Part shown: piece after piece, positions 44,501-53,747 of the stretch
Layout: the number at the start of each line of letters is the position of its first letter
How positions within the stretch are numbered: the stretch's first letter is position 1
Source of the DNA: Pseudogracilibacillus sp.
GTDB lineage: Bacteria; Bacillota; Bacilli; Bacillales; Amphibacillaceae
Direction: 5' to 3'
DNA length: 64,000 bases
NCBI GenBank assembly: GCA_026169815.1
Contig: JAPFDT010000027.1
Span: 30,647 to 94,646 of the forward strand
Position numbers and translations under genes: made by a program
Notes under the pieces: model-generated
Databases searched by the model: none
Told to the model about the DNA's origin: nothing
The model's input: the letters and a program-made list of their open reading frames with translations, nothing else

Positions 44501-44810
44501 TCTATTCATCTCCTTTATATTTAATAAGTTTACTCCCTAAAAATATAGTATTGAAATAAAACTTCAAATATATTATTAGAAAATATAATGTTTTAAAAAA
44601 TATTATATCTAATACTATCATAAAAACAAAATAATCTCATATTGGTTATTATATTAATTCTCGTTATCTTTCAAATACCAAAAAGGCATTTTTGAGAGAG
44701 GCCCTATTGTTATATTGTTCTTAGTCGGATTTGTTTTCCTTTTGAAAAGATATTGTAATGTGGATAGAACATATTTTTCTAAGATAAAATTACAATTTTA
44801 TTTTATATAG

Positions 44811-44846
44811 AAAAGGAGCTAAATCCATCAAGATTTAGCTCCTTTT
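44811..44846. terminator. Bidirectional terminator downstream of guaA
   Basis: A perfect 15-bp stem, AAAAGGAGCTAAATC with GATTTAGCTCCTTTT, loop of 6 nt. It is about 130 nt after the guaA stop on the minus strand. The interval 44510-44974 holds no gene. Confidence 0.88.
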
Positions 44847-44974
44847 CCTATCCAATTTATTTCCTTATATTAGGTCAAAAAACTACTTCGGCAGGAAACT
44901 ATTTGCTTAAATATTCGCCTAAGCAAACCAAATTCATCTAAATCAAGGCAAGTTGACTTAGACTCCCTTCCTAG

Positions 44975-46510
44975 TCATTCCCACTCAATCGTGGATGGCG
45001 GCTTGCTCGTTACATCATACACAATGCGGTTTACGTGCTCGACTTCTGTTACGATGCGGCGAGAAATCCGATCTAAGATTTCCCAATCAATGCGTGCCCA
45101 ATCAGATGTCATACCATCTACTGAGTTTACTGCACGAAGACCGACTGTATAGTCATATGAACGTCCGTCATCAGTCATGCCAACACTGCGAATATTTGGT
45201 AAAACTGCGAAGTATTGCCAAATATCTCGGTCAAGTCCTGCTAGACGAATTTCTTCACGTAAAATAGCATCCGCTTCTCTTACGATTGTTAGTTTTTCTT
45301 CCGTTACTTCCCCTAACACACGGATTCCAAGACCTGGTCCTGGGAAAGGTTGACGCCAAACGATATTATCAGGTAAGCCTAATGCTGTACCTAATTCACG
45401 AACTTCGTCTTTAAATAATGAGCGAATTGGTTCAATTAAACTAAATTCCATATCTTCAGGTAATCCACCAACATTATGATGTGATTTTACCTTTTGTCCT
45501 GTTAATGTTCCACTTTCAATGACGTCACTGTAAAGTGTTCCTTGTGCCAGGAAATCAACATCTGTTAATTTTCCTGCTTCTTCGTCAAAAACATGGATAA
45601 ATTCACTACCGATAATTTTACGTTTTTCTTCTGGATTATCGACACCTGCTAATTTCGATAAAAAGCGCTCTGATGCGTCGACTTGGACAATGTTCATATG
45701 GAAATCATCTGCAAGTAAGCCCATTACTTCTGCACCTTCATTTTTTCGTAATAAGCCATGGTCAACAAATATACACGTTAACTGGTCACCAATTGCACGA
45801 TGAATTAGTGCGGCGACAACGGAAGAGTCCACTCCTCCACTCAGTCCACATAATACTTTACGATCTCCGACTTCTTCTCGAATATGTTTGATTTCTGATT
45901 GAATAAAACGTTCAATCGACCAATCTCCTGCACATTCACTAATCGAGAATAGGAAGTTTTTTAATATATCTGTTCCATACTCTGTTCCTTCTAATTCAGG
46001 GTAGAAACGGATTCCGAATAGATTACGATCCGGATCACTAATTGCTGCTACTTCCCCTGTTTTAAATGTCGCATCTACTTGGAAGGAAGTTGGTACTTTT
46101 TTAACGATATCTCCTACACTTGCGATAACCGTTTGTTCTTTTTGTAAATCTGCAAATAAGTCTGTATCTGTATTTGTCGTTATTCCCACTTCTTCGTAAG
46201 CACGTACTTTTTTATTTTCTACCTTTCCACCGAAATGATCGGTTAATAATTGCATCCCGTAACAAATTCCTAACATGGGAATGTCGAGCGAATAAATCGC
46301 TTCATCTATACGATAACGATTGTCATCTTCTACGTAATAAGGTCCACCTGATAAAATGATTGCTTTTGGCTGCATTGTCTTTACTTCATCTGCTGTAATC
46401 GTATGTGGGCGTAGTTCGCTATATACACCTTGCGCACGAATGTTTCTTGTTAACAGTTGATTGTATGGACTCCCAAAATCAATAACTAGTACTACTTCAT
46501 TGTTTTCCAT
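44975..46510 (-). CDS. guaA: GMP synthase with degenerate glutaminase domain
   Basis: A 511-residue protein collinear with GuaA. The ATP-pyrophosphatase half is well conserved ([20 protein letters not shown] near residue 222, [49 protein letters not shown], and the C-terminal KPPSTIEWE). In the N-terminal class I glutaminase half the nucleophile Cys83 (GICYGMQ) remains, but the catalytic His of the usual QFHPE is Tyr170 (RFYPE), the usual SHGD is SVGD (131-134), FGSQYNQ is FGSPYNQ and GGPNSV is GGPYYV. It should still use ammonia but probably not glutamine. ATG 46510 follows AAGGAG. In B. subtilis guaA lies beside pbuG; here it is 38 kb away. It may be the only GuaA or a paralogue. Confidence 0.92.
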   Translation of the reverse strand: MENNEVVLVIDFGSPYNQLLTRNIRAQGVYSELRPHTITADEVKTMQPKAIILSGGPYYVEDDNRYRIDEAIYSLDIPMLGICYGMQLLTDHFGGKVENKKVRAYEEVGITTNTDTDLFADLQKEQTVIASVGDIVKKVPTSFQVDATFKTGEVAAISDPDRNLFGIRFYPELEGTEYGTDILKNFLFSISECAGDWSIERFIQSEIKHIREEVGDRKVLCGLSGGVDSSVVAALIHRAIGDQLTCIFVDHGLLRKNEGAEVMGLLADDFHMNIVQVDASERFLSKLAGVDNPEEKRKIIGSEFIHVFDEEAGKLTDVDFLAQGTLYSDVIESGTLTGQKVKSHHNVGGLPEDMEFSLIEPIRSLFKDEVRELGTALGLPDNIVWRQPFPGPGLGIRVLGEVTEEKLTIVREADAILREEIRLAGLDRDIWQYFAVLPNIRSVGMTDDGRSYDYTVGLRAVNSVDGMTSDWARIDWEILDRISRRIVTEVEHVNRIVYDVTSKPPSTIEWE

Positions 46511-46624
46511 CCAAATCGTCTCCTTAATGACTTATGTCTAGTAATGTATTATACAACATTTATTCTCCAAAATAAAAAATACGTATCATTTTTGCGGAAA
46601 TTTTTTTATGTATCGTTTCACCCG

Positions 46625-47299
46625 TTAGTCTAACCTAATATGTATGGTAAAAGTTGGGCGATTTTTCTGGTGGAACGTAATTTTCGCTTGCCGATCCATA
46701 GTACTTTCTATCGTAATATCGCTAATTTCATGCTGTAGTGGACCTGTGACAAATGGTGCTACTTCAAGTCCCCCATCATAGACATCAATGGTTATCATGG
46801 AACTATCTTGCAATTCAAAGATAACTCGATTGCCGTGCGGTATTTTCAGCAACAGTTCGCTCTTAATATTTTCCTTCTTCATTCCATTTACTGTTACCGC
46901 TGTTTTTTCTGTTGGTACTTTTAGTAGTTCACTTGGAATATATTTAGAAAAAGTTCCACCTTTACGGTTAAATTTACCAACTACTGTAAATTGTTGGCTC
47001 GTATTGACACACATGACATCTAGTTGAATGATGTCACCCTTTTGAAAAACATTATCAGAAAGAACACCAACAACTTTATCTATATCACCGATAACATGTC
47101 CTCCAACAACGGGACCTAATAATGGTTGATTATTTTCCTCTTCAGCCTGATGTTGGATATTAAGTAAATAATACTTTTTTTCTTCAATATGAACGAGACC
47201 ATCTTTGTTTGAAAAAATGATTGTATATTGATTCGATAATGTACGTGGTAATGAATGACGAATACCAATCAGCTCAATATCGATAAACAAATCGAACAT
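46625..47299 (-). CDS. Hypothetical beta-rich protein
   Basis: A 224-residue soluble protein I do not recognise. It is predicted to be almost all beta strand, with no signal, membrane segment or cysteine pattern (YYLLNIQHQAEEENNQPLLG, VVGGHVIGDIDKVVGVLSDN, and a C-terminal ITFHQKNRPTFTIHIRLD). The binding site AGGAGTTGG precedes the ATG at 47299. It stands alone between amidase and guaA on the same strand. It could be a carbohydrate-binding or structural protein; no function can be assigned. Confidence 0.65.
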   Translation of the reverse strand: MFDLFIDIELIGIRHSLPRTLSNQYTIIFSNKDGLVHIEEKKYYLLNIQHQAEEENNQPLLGPVVGGHVIGDIDKVVGVLSDNVFQKGDIIQLDVMCVNTSQQFTVVGKFNRKGGTFSKYIPSELLKVPTEKTAVTVNGMKKENIKSELLLKIPHGNRVIFELQDSSMITIDVYDGGLEVAPFVTGPLQHEISDITIESTMDRQAKITFHQKNRPTFTIHIRLD

Positions 47300-47366
47300 G
47301 TCACCAACTCCTACTTCTGCTAGAGTTATTTTATCATGGTATAGGATTTTTTCATATTAATGTAAA

Positions 47367-47401
47367 ACTCGCAGACAAGAAGTTATTTCCTGTCTGCGAG
47401 T
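47367..47401 (-). terminator. Terminator of the amidase gene
   Basis: A perfect 11-bp stem, ACTCGCAGACA with TGTCTGCGAGT, 13-nt loop and TTTTAC on the minus strand, beginning 11 nt after the amidase stop. Confidence 0.88.
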
Positions 47402-47411
47402 GTACGTCTGA

Positions 47412-48911
47412 TTATTTTGCTGTAAAGTAAGGATTTCCTTCCATTCCTACCCATAATGGGGATTGTTCAATTTTGTCTGCTAATTGTAATAAGCGATGGT
47501 CTGCTCCTTTAGATGCCATTACTTGCACACCTATTGGTAAACCTTCTGCTGTTAAGTGGACTGGTAAACTAATCCCAGGTTGTCCTGTTAAATTAGCTAG
47601 TTGTGTAAACGGTGTGTATGTTAAACTCGGTAAAAACATCTCATAAATTAACGCCTGTTGATCGTCTGCATTTAATGTTGCAACTTTTTCTTGTAAGTAC
47701 TGTACTTCTTGTTCTGTATGCGTTAATTCTCCTATTTCTGGAGCGGAAAATGCTGCTGCCGGCGTAATGTAAAAATCATACGTTTCATGGTACTCTGCCA
47801 TTTGTGCTGCTGCATGATCCCATGATGCTAAACTGCTCGAAAAGTCTGCTGCTGAAACTTGTTGTCCTGCACAATGTAATAACCATGTTTCAATTTCAAC
47901 ATCCTCAGCTGTTAACTTACGTCCAAGCATTCCTTCGATTTGTTGCGTAAGTGCTGAGATTTCACCACTATTCATTAAAAAGTAGTTGCGCATCAATTGT
48001 TTTCCGTCGATTTTATTATTTGCTTCCTCGACATGATGACCTTGTTCTTCTAACCATTGCACCGTCTTACGTACCGCCAGTTTCGCTTCATCTGATACAG
48101 GTGTTCCTACTGGGGACTCTGTTGTAAAACCGATTTTTAATGGACGGTCAAAATCTGCTTGCATGGCGTGTTCATAAGCGTCTGGAAATAAGGGCGTTTG
48201 AAATGCCGCCTCTTCTTGGATAACTTGGAGTTCAGTTAACATTGTCGCACTATCACGAACTGAACGTGTTAAGACAAAATCAATTGCCGCCCCTTGCCAT
48301 TGGCGACCAACTCCTGGACCTACTGACGTTCTGCCTCGTGTAGGCTTTAAACCGAATAATCCAGAAAAAGATGCCGGAATACGAATCGATCCCCCACCAT
48401 CACTTGCTCCTGCAATTGGTGTTACACCTGAAGCAACAAGTGCTGCCGCTCCTCCACTAGATCCACCTGGAGAATGATTTGTATTCCACGGATTTCTTGT
48501 AGGACCATGAATTGCCGCTTCGGTAATGTTTTTCAATGCAAACTCAGGCGTTGCAGAATAACCAAGCGTAAGTAATCCTGCACGATGAAAGTCATTTACT
48601 AAATTAGCTGTTTGTGGCGCTTTTGCTTCTGCCATTAATTTCGATCCACCTGTACTGACTTCCCCTGCAATCGTTTGTGATATATCTTTTATATAAAAAG
48701 GTACGCCCGCAAAAGTCGCATCTAGATTAATATTTTCTAACTCTTCTTTCACTTGAGCACCACGCGTTTGTGTTACCGCATTTAACTCTTTATCTACTTC
48801 TTGCAATCTAGTAAAACTTAATGCAGCAAGTTCCTTCGCTGTAACTTCGCCCTTTTTAACGAGTTCAGCTAAACCAACCGCATCATTTTGTATGTATTCT
48901 GAGAATTTCAT
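47412..48911 (-). CDS. Amidase-signature family hydrolase
   Basis: A 499-residue amidase of the Ser-cisSer-Lys type. The catalytic Lys is in GVPFYIKDISQTIAG near residue 74; the glycine/serine signature GGSSGGAAALVASGVTP lies near residue 151 and the nucleophile Ser in GASDGGGSIRIPASFSGLFG near residue 176. No GatB/GatC partner is adjacent and the sequence is closer to stand-alone amidases (6-aminohexanoate-cyclic-dimer hydrolase group) than to GatA. ATG 48911 follows GAGGTGAG. The repeat array begins about 45 nt upstream of the start, so the promoter must be within or beyond the array. Confidence 0.9.
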   Translation of the reverse strand: MKFSEYIQNDAVGLAELVKKGEVTAKELAALSFTRLQEVDKELNAVTQTRGAQVKEELENINLDATFAGVPFYIKDISQTIAGEVSTGGSKLMAEAKAPQTANLVNDFHRAGLLTLGYSATPEFALKNITEAAIHGPTRNPWNTNHSPGGSSGGAAALVASGVTPIAGASDGGGSIRIPASFSGLFGLKPTRGRTSVGPGVGRQWQGAAIDFVLTRSVRDSATMLTELQVIQEEAAFQTPLFPDAYEHAMQADFDRPLKIGFTTESPVGTPVSDEAKLAVRKTVQWLEEQGHHVEEANNKIDGKQLMRNYFLMNSGEISALTQQIEGMLGRKLTAEDVEIETWLLHCAGQQVSAADFSSSLASWDHAAAQMAEYHETYDFYITPAAAFSAPEIGELTHTEQEVQYLQEKVATLNADDQQALIYEMFLPSLTYTPFTQLANLTGQPGISLPVHLTAEGLPIGVQVMASKGADHRLLQLADKIEQSPLWVGMEGNPYFTAK

Positions 48912-48956
48912 TTGCTCACCTCTTCATTGTGATATATTAATCGTACCATAGTAACA

Positions 48957-49456
48957 TGGGAGAGCAAATAACAGAGCTCGAGAGCAAAATTCAAGGAGCG
49001 AGAGCAAGATCCGAGACGGGAGAGCAATTTCCAAAGCGGGAGAGCAAATTTCAAAGCGGGAGAGCAAGATCCAGAGCGGGAGAGCAATTTCCAAAGCGGG
49101 AGAGCAAATTCCAGAGCGGGAGAGCAATTTCCAAAGTGGGAGAGCAAATTTCCATAGTGGGAGAGCAAGATCCAGAGCGGGAGAGCAAATTCCAAGGCGG
49201 GAGAGCAAGATCCGAGACGGGAGAGCAATTTCCAAAGTGGGAGAGCAAGATCCAGAGCGGGAGAGCAATTTCCAAAGTGGGAGAGCAAATTTCAAAGCGG
49301 GAGAGCAAGATCCGAGACGGGAGAGCAAATTCCAAGGCGGGAGAGCAAGATCCGAGACGGGAGAGCAAATTCCAAGGCGGGAGAGCAAGATCCAGAGCGG
49401 GAGAGCAATTTCCAAAGTGGGAGAGCAAACTCCAAAGCGGGAGAGCAAGATCCAGA
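48957..49456. repeat. GGGAGAGCAA tandem-repeat array 2 (25 units)
   Basis: Twenty-five units, nearly all exactly 20 bp, with the core GCGGGAGAGCAA and an 8-nt insert that falls into a few types: GATCCAGA, GATCCGAG, TTTCCAAA, ATTTCAAA, ATTCCAAG. The units are ordered so that the GATCC type alternates with the others, suggesting 40-bp and larger duplication blocks. Because 20 is not a multiple of three and the unit has few stops, several frames on both strands stay open for 130-180 codons; these are artefacts of the repeat with 20-residue periodicity. Confidence 0.95.
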
Positions 49457-49465
49457 CACAAAAAG

Positions 49466-49541
49466 ACACCTTAAACAGAAATCTTTATACAAAATACATT
49501 GCATATAAATAATGTATTTTGTCGATAGCTCTTTAAGGTGT
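49466..49541 (-). terminator. Terminator of the nag operon
   Basis: A double hairpin: outer ACACCTTAAA/TTTAAGGTGT and inner ACAAAATACATT/AATGTATTTTGT. On the minus strand it ends in CTTTTTGTG, 10 nt after the nagB stop; T-runs are also present on the plus strand. Confidence 0.88.
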
Positions 49542-49550
49542 TTTTTATTT

Positions 49551-50264
49551 TTATAATTCGATATCTGTTATCACTGTCACATTCGGATGTAATTGCAGTG
49601 CAGATGCTGGAATATCTTCTGTTACTTCTCCATTAATCACTTTTCGTAAAATTTCCGCCTTTTTCTCGCCATGGACAAGAAATAAAACATGATCTGCTTC
49701 TAAAATGGTTGCTATGCCCATTGTAATCGCCTTTGTTGGCACTTCAGCTTCGTCTTCGAAAAAGCGTGCATTTACTTCTCGGGTAATATCATCTAGTTCG
49801 ACAATGTGTGTACGTGAAGTTACTGGTGTACCTGGTTCGTTAAAGCCAACATGCCCATTAACTCCTAAACCAAGTAATTGTAAATCGATTTTTCCAGCTG
49901 CTTCAATCGCTGCATCATAACGAGCACATTCTGCCTCTAAATCTTCTGCTAAACCATTTGGAATGTAGGCTTGTTGTTTGGGAATATCGATATGATTCAA
50001 TAAATGTTCATCCATAAAATAATGATAACTTTGTTCATTTTCTTCTGGTAATCCGACATATTCATCTAAGTTAAATGTCGTCACATCTTGAAACGATATA
50101 TCGCCAGCTTTATTCGCTTCACACATTAATTTATACAATCCTTCAGGTGTTGAACCAGTTGCTAAACCTAACACTGGCTTTTCAATCTTGTTTAATTTTT
50201 CTAATACTATTTCAGCTGCTTTCTTGCTCATTTCTTCATAATTGTTCACTTTAATAATATTCAT
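49551..50264 (-). CDS. nagB: Glucosamine-6-phosphate deaminase
   Basis: Converts glucosamine-6-phosphate to fructose-6-phosphate and ammonia. A 237-residue enzyme with GLATGSTPEGLYKLM near residue 31, catalytic Asp in TFNLDEYVGLPEENEQSYHY near residue 65, and GLGVNGHVGFNEPGTPVTSR near residue 130, as in Bacillus NagB. ATG 50264 has GAGGAG 8 nt upstream; the ORF opens 12 codons earlier inside nagA. It lies just after nagA (no gap to speak of), so any failure to translate nagA may affect it. Confidence 0.95.
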   Translation of the reverse strand: MNIIKVNNYEEMSKKAAEIVLEKLNKIEKPVLGLATGSTPEGLYKLMCEANKAGDISFQDVTTFNLDEYVGLPEENEQSYHYFMDEHLLNHIDIPKQQAYIPNGLAEDLEAECARYDAAIEAAGKIDLQLLGLGVNGHVGFNEPGTPVTSRTHIVELDDITREVNARFFEDEAEVPTKAITMGIATILEADHVLFLVHGEKKAEILRKVINGEVTEDIPASALQLHPNVTVITDIEL

Positions 50265-50269
50265 TTTTT

Positions 50270-51426
50270 TCACTCCTCGTATGCTATCTCGCCTTGGCAA
50301 ATTGTATGTGTAATCTCCATACGTGCGTCTACTATAACGAGATCGGCCGTTTTTCCGATAGCAATACTTCCTTTGTCATTAAAAATATGTAGTTGCTTGG
50401 CAGGGTTTTCTGCGGTTATTTTTATAATGTCTCGTAACGTTATGCCAGGAATTTGTAACATGTTACGCACACTTTCAATCATCGTTATGACACTACCCGC
50501 TAATACACCATTTGCTAATGTTGCCCGAGCATCACGTATTGTCACTTCTTGCCCACCAAATTCATAAGTGCCATTACCAAGTGACGTTGCCCTCATTGCA
50601 TCAGTAATTAAAATTATTCGTTCAGCACCAATTTGTTTTACAATAATTTCCAACATTTCCGGTGCGAGGTGAATATAATCAGCAATAATTTCAACTTGTA
50701 AGGCATCCAACAAAAAACCCGCCCCTACTACTCCAACGTCCCGATGATGTAGTCCAGTCATCGCATTACCTAGATGAGTAAGGTGGCGTATTCCTTCTTG
50801 TGTCGCACGTTTTATCTCAGCAAATGTAGCTGTTGTATGTCCTGCTGAAGCAATTACTCCAGATCTTGTTAAATAGTTGATAAATCCGTCTTCTGCACAT
50901 TCTGGTGCTAATGTGACAAGTTTGATTTTTCCAGTAGCTACTTGCTGCCAGCGTTTAAATAAGGCTATATTTCCTGGGATAATATTGTCTGCTTGTTGCG
51001 CTCCACTTTTATTCCTATGTATGAAAGGTCCTTCTAAATGGATACCAAGTAATGTTGCTGTTTTATTTTTCTGCTTATAGTTTGCAATATTTTCTAATGC
51101 TTCATCAATTTCGCTTGTAGATGCTGTCATCGTCGTCGCTAAAAGCTTGTTGTACCTGATTTTGGCAAAGCAGTTGCTATCGTATCTAGTGCTGTTTCTG
51201 TTGCATCCATTACATCAGCACCTTTTGTGCCATGAATGTGCATGTCAATAAAACCAGGCAATACATTCTTACCGGTCCCATCAATACGATATACATTTTT
51301 AGTTATGTCAATCTGCTCTTTACTAATAGTAACGATTTTTCCATCTTCAATCAAAAGATATCCATTTTCAATTGTATCTGTTTGTAAAAATAACCTTGCA
51401 TTTTCGATTAAGATTCGTTTCGCCAT
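50270..51426 (-). pseudogene. nagA: N-acetylglucosamine-6-phosphate deacetylase, frameshifted
   Basis: The gene is in two frames. The first (51139-51426) begins MAKRILIENARLFLQTDTIE, has the metal-binding GFIDMHIHGTKG near residue 58 and ends KSGTTSF. The second (50270 to about 51138) resumes LATTMTAS and carries ATLLGIHLEGPFIHRNKSGA, GHTTATFAEIKRA, HLTHLGNAMTGLHHRD, and LITDAMRATSLGNG. Other NagA proteins read GTTSFLATT across this joint, so one T is missing from the T-run on the coding strand (51141-51144). A real mutation, a phase-variable tract or a sequencing error are all possible. ATG 51426 has AAAGGAG. Confidence 0.93.
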
Positions 51427-51440
51427 GCAGATAAACTCCT

Positions 51441-52316
51441 TTATACATGTAAAGAAACCGCTCCTAGCATACCTGCTTTATTACCTAATGTCGAATGAAT
51501 AACCGTTACATCCCGAAAAGATGGGAAAATTTGCGAGTGAATTCGTCTAGAAACTTCTGATACAACACGTTTTTGTTCCATAATACCGCCACCTAAAACA
51601 ATCATACTTGGATTAAAAATATGGATTAACGAAACTAAACCTGCAACTACTTCTTCTAACCACGTATCTACTAATCCTTGAATCATATTACTACCTTGTT
51701 CATATGCTTCAACAATTGCTTCTCCTGTATCATATTGTTTAGATATTCGTTGTGCTTCTCTTACTAATACATTTGTTGATGCGTATCTTTCATAACAGCC
51801 TGACTGTCCACAATTACAAGTTCTACCGCCAACATGAGTAATCATATGACCAAATTCACCTGAAAAACCATTATGTCCTTTATGTATCTTCCCATTTTGG
51901 ACGATTGCACCGCCAATTCCCGTCCCGTAAGCAACAAATAAAAAATCGGTCAAATGATCTCTTTTTCCAAAATATTTTTCACCTAATGCCGCTGCATCGA
52001 CATCATTTATGATCGCAACAGGGACATTAAATTGCTCAGTCAATATGTTTCTAATTTCTAATCCAGTGAAATTAGGGATATTAACTGGTCCTTGAATAAC
52101 CGTACCTTTTTCTGTATCAAGTTGACCGGGCATACTTATCCCGATAGCATCTATTTTTCCAAACAAAGTAACTTGGTCAATAATGTCTGTTATAATCGTC
52201 TGGGCTCCACGTATTTTATCTGTTTTTAAAGTTGTCGTTTCTTCTACTTCGCCAAGCTCATTGAAAATTCCTAATTTAATCAATGTTCCGCCGATGTCAA
52301 TTCCGATGATTCGCAT
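51441..52316 (-). CDS. ROK-family sugar kinase
   Basis: A 291-residue ROK protein: phosphate loop GIDIGGTLIKLGIFNELGEV at residue 4, catalytic Asp in AIINDVDAAALGEKYFG near residue 103, and the zinc site His and three Cys in GEFGHMITHVGGRTCNCGQS plus GCYERYAS near residue 150-175. No N-terminal helix-turn-helix, so it is a kinase rather than a repressor. It is encoded just upstream of nagA in the same direction (14 nt gap), so N-acetylglucosamine is a plausible substrate, giving the phosphosugar for NagA and NagB. ATG 52316 follows AAGGGGG. Confidence 0.9.
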   Translation of the reverse strand: MRIIGIDIGGTLIKLGIFNELGEVEETTTLKTDKIRGAQTIITDIIDQVTLFGKIDAIGISMPGQLDTEKGTVIQGPVNIPNFTGLEIRNILTEQFNVPVAIINDVDAAALGEKYFGKRDHLTDFLFVAYGTGIGGAIVQNGKIHKGHNGFSGEFGHMITHVGGRTCNCGQSGCYERYASTNVLVREAQRISKQYDTGEAIVEAYEQGSNMIQGLVDTWLEEVVAGLVSLIHIFNPSMIVLGGGIMEQKRVVSEVSRRIHSQIFPSFRDVTVIHSTLGNKAGMLGAVSLHV

Positions 52317-52595
52317 AATATACAGACCCCCTTAATTAGTTCATTCCGTTGTCTAGCAAATAGATGTGCAGTAATCCGCTACACTAATTACTCCTATTTG
52401 TTAGCGACTTCGTTAGCATAGTTTATATAATACCCGTTTAGTAGTTATTTTACACTACTATTATATGAAAGTATCTTTTACAATTATACATAAATACGGC
52501 AAAATCTATTTACAATGAAGAGTCATATTGCTAAGATAAATATAACAATGAGCAATCGTTATGATGTATGTTACACATAAAAAGGGGATGGCAAG

Positions 52596-53660
52596 ATGAA
52601 CATAGAATCAATGTCACTAGAAGAGAAAATTGGTCAATTATGTATGTTTGGTATTTCTGGACAATCTATTGAAGGCGATACAGAAAACCTGCTCACAAAT
52701 TTTCACGTTGGAAATATATTTCTCACGAAGAAAAATGCAATTCATCCAAAACAAATTCATCACCTAACACAAAACTTACAAGCTTATACAGGAAATATTC
52801 CATTATTTATCGCAATCGAACAAGGTGGCGGAATAAATAATACAATTACAAACGGAGTTACAATTAGCCCTGACCTCCAAACACTTGGACAAATAAACAA
52901 CCGTCTTTATACGAGACAAGCAGCCCACATTGTCAGTGAAGAATTACTTGCAATGGGCATTAATATGAACACATATATCCACGCTAACATTGCAGAAAAC
53001 GACACTGAATCTTTTGGTGCAAATAATAAATATACGACAAAACACGTTACAGCAGCCGTCCAAGGATGCCAACAACGTGATGTCGCTGTACCTGTCCGTG
53101 ATTTTCCTGGAACTGGAGATTTACAAGCACATATCGGCGCGTGTTTAACACACCTTGGTCCATTACACAAAACAGCGCTCCAACCATTTATTAAAGCTAT
53201 CGAAGCTGGCGCAAATTTTATTAGTATTACGAATGAAGCAACTGCACATAGTGACTTTACAGAACCTGCTCTTTTCTCTGAATTAATCGTGCGTTATTTA
53301 TTACGAGAAAAACTAGGATACGAAGGGGTTATTATGAGTGAGGATTTACTCGAAAAAGATATTACGCTTCATGCAACTCCAGCTGAAGCTGCCATTCGTG
53401 CCATTGAAACTGGTGTTGACTTACTTGTTGTCGGACATGATGAAGCAGCACAGATTTCTATACTAGAAACACTTATTGAAGCAGTAAAATCCGGTCAAAT
53501 CTCTGAATCTCGTATTGATCAATCTGTAAAACGTATTTTACAAGCTAAAAAAGAGACTAATCTTACAAAATTTGTCAATTATGATCGTGACAACTTCCGT
53601 CAACAATGGTCAGTAAAATTAGAAACATTACTAGCAACAAAAGCAGTTGTCGCATTATAA
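52596..53660 (+). CDS. GH3-family (NagZ-like) protein lacking catalytic residues
   Basis: A 354-residue protein with the GH3 (alpha/beta)8 domain of beta-N-acetylglucosaminidases. It starts LEEKIGQLCMFGISG and keeps the order of family motifs, but each is changed: DQEGG is EQGGG (75-79), KHFPGHGD is RDFPGTGD (168-175) without the acid/base His, and the nucleophile TDD/SDD is SED (248-250) so Glu replaces the nucleophile Asp. It has no signal peptide. Divergent from the ROK-nagA-nagB operon, so it belongs to amino-sugar or wall recycling, yet probably not as a normal hydrolase. A sensor or binding role is a guess. ATG 52596 has AAGGGG. Confidence 0.85.
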   Translation: MNIESMSLEEKIGQLCMFGISGQSIEGDTENLLTNFHVGNIFLTKKNAIHPKQIHHLTQNLQAYTGNIPLFIAIEQGGGINNTITNGVTISPDLQTLGQINNRLYTRQAAHIVSEELLAMGINMNTYIHANIAENDTESFGANNKYTTKHVTAAVQGCQQRDVAVPVRDFPGTGDLQAHIGACLTHLGPLHKTALQPFIKAIEAGANFISITNEATAHSDFTEPALFSELIVRYLLREKLGYEGVIMSEDLLEKDITLHATPAEAAIRAIETGVDLLVVGHDEAAQISILETLIEAVKSGQISESRIDQSVKRILQAKKETNLTKFVNYDRDNFRQQWSVKLETLLATKAVVAL

Positions 53661-53695
53661 AAATCTCAATTAAAAAGCGTATGATACCTATGAAA

Positions 53696-53730
53696 AAAGG
53701 TTCCAAATCATTTAATGATTTGGAACCTTT
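53696..53730. terminator. Bidirectional terminator between the GH3 gene and the aldehyde dehydrogenase
   Basis: AAAGGTTCCAAATCAT pairs perfectly with ATGATTTGGAACCTTT (16 bp) across a 3-nt loop. It serves the two convergent genes. Confidence 0.9.
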
Positions 53731-53747
53731 ACTGTTACATCATATTT

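Noticed and set aside
48957..49456. CRISPR array
   Set aside because: The unit is only 20 bp with an 8-nt insert, inserts recur in a few types rather than being unique, and no cas genes are in the window.
48908..49512. Five overlapping ORFs of 91-181 codons in array 2
   Set aside because: They exist in several frames on both strands with a 20-residue period, which is a property of the repeat, not of a gene.
52352..52370. NagR/DasR-type operator (TTGTCTAGCAAA) upstream of the ROK gene
   Set aside because: It matches the TGGTCTAGACCA-type consensus only partly and is not palindromic enough; no nagR gene is present nearby.
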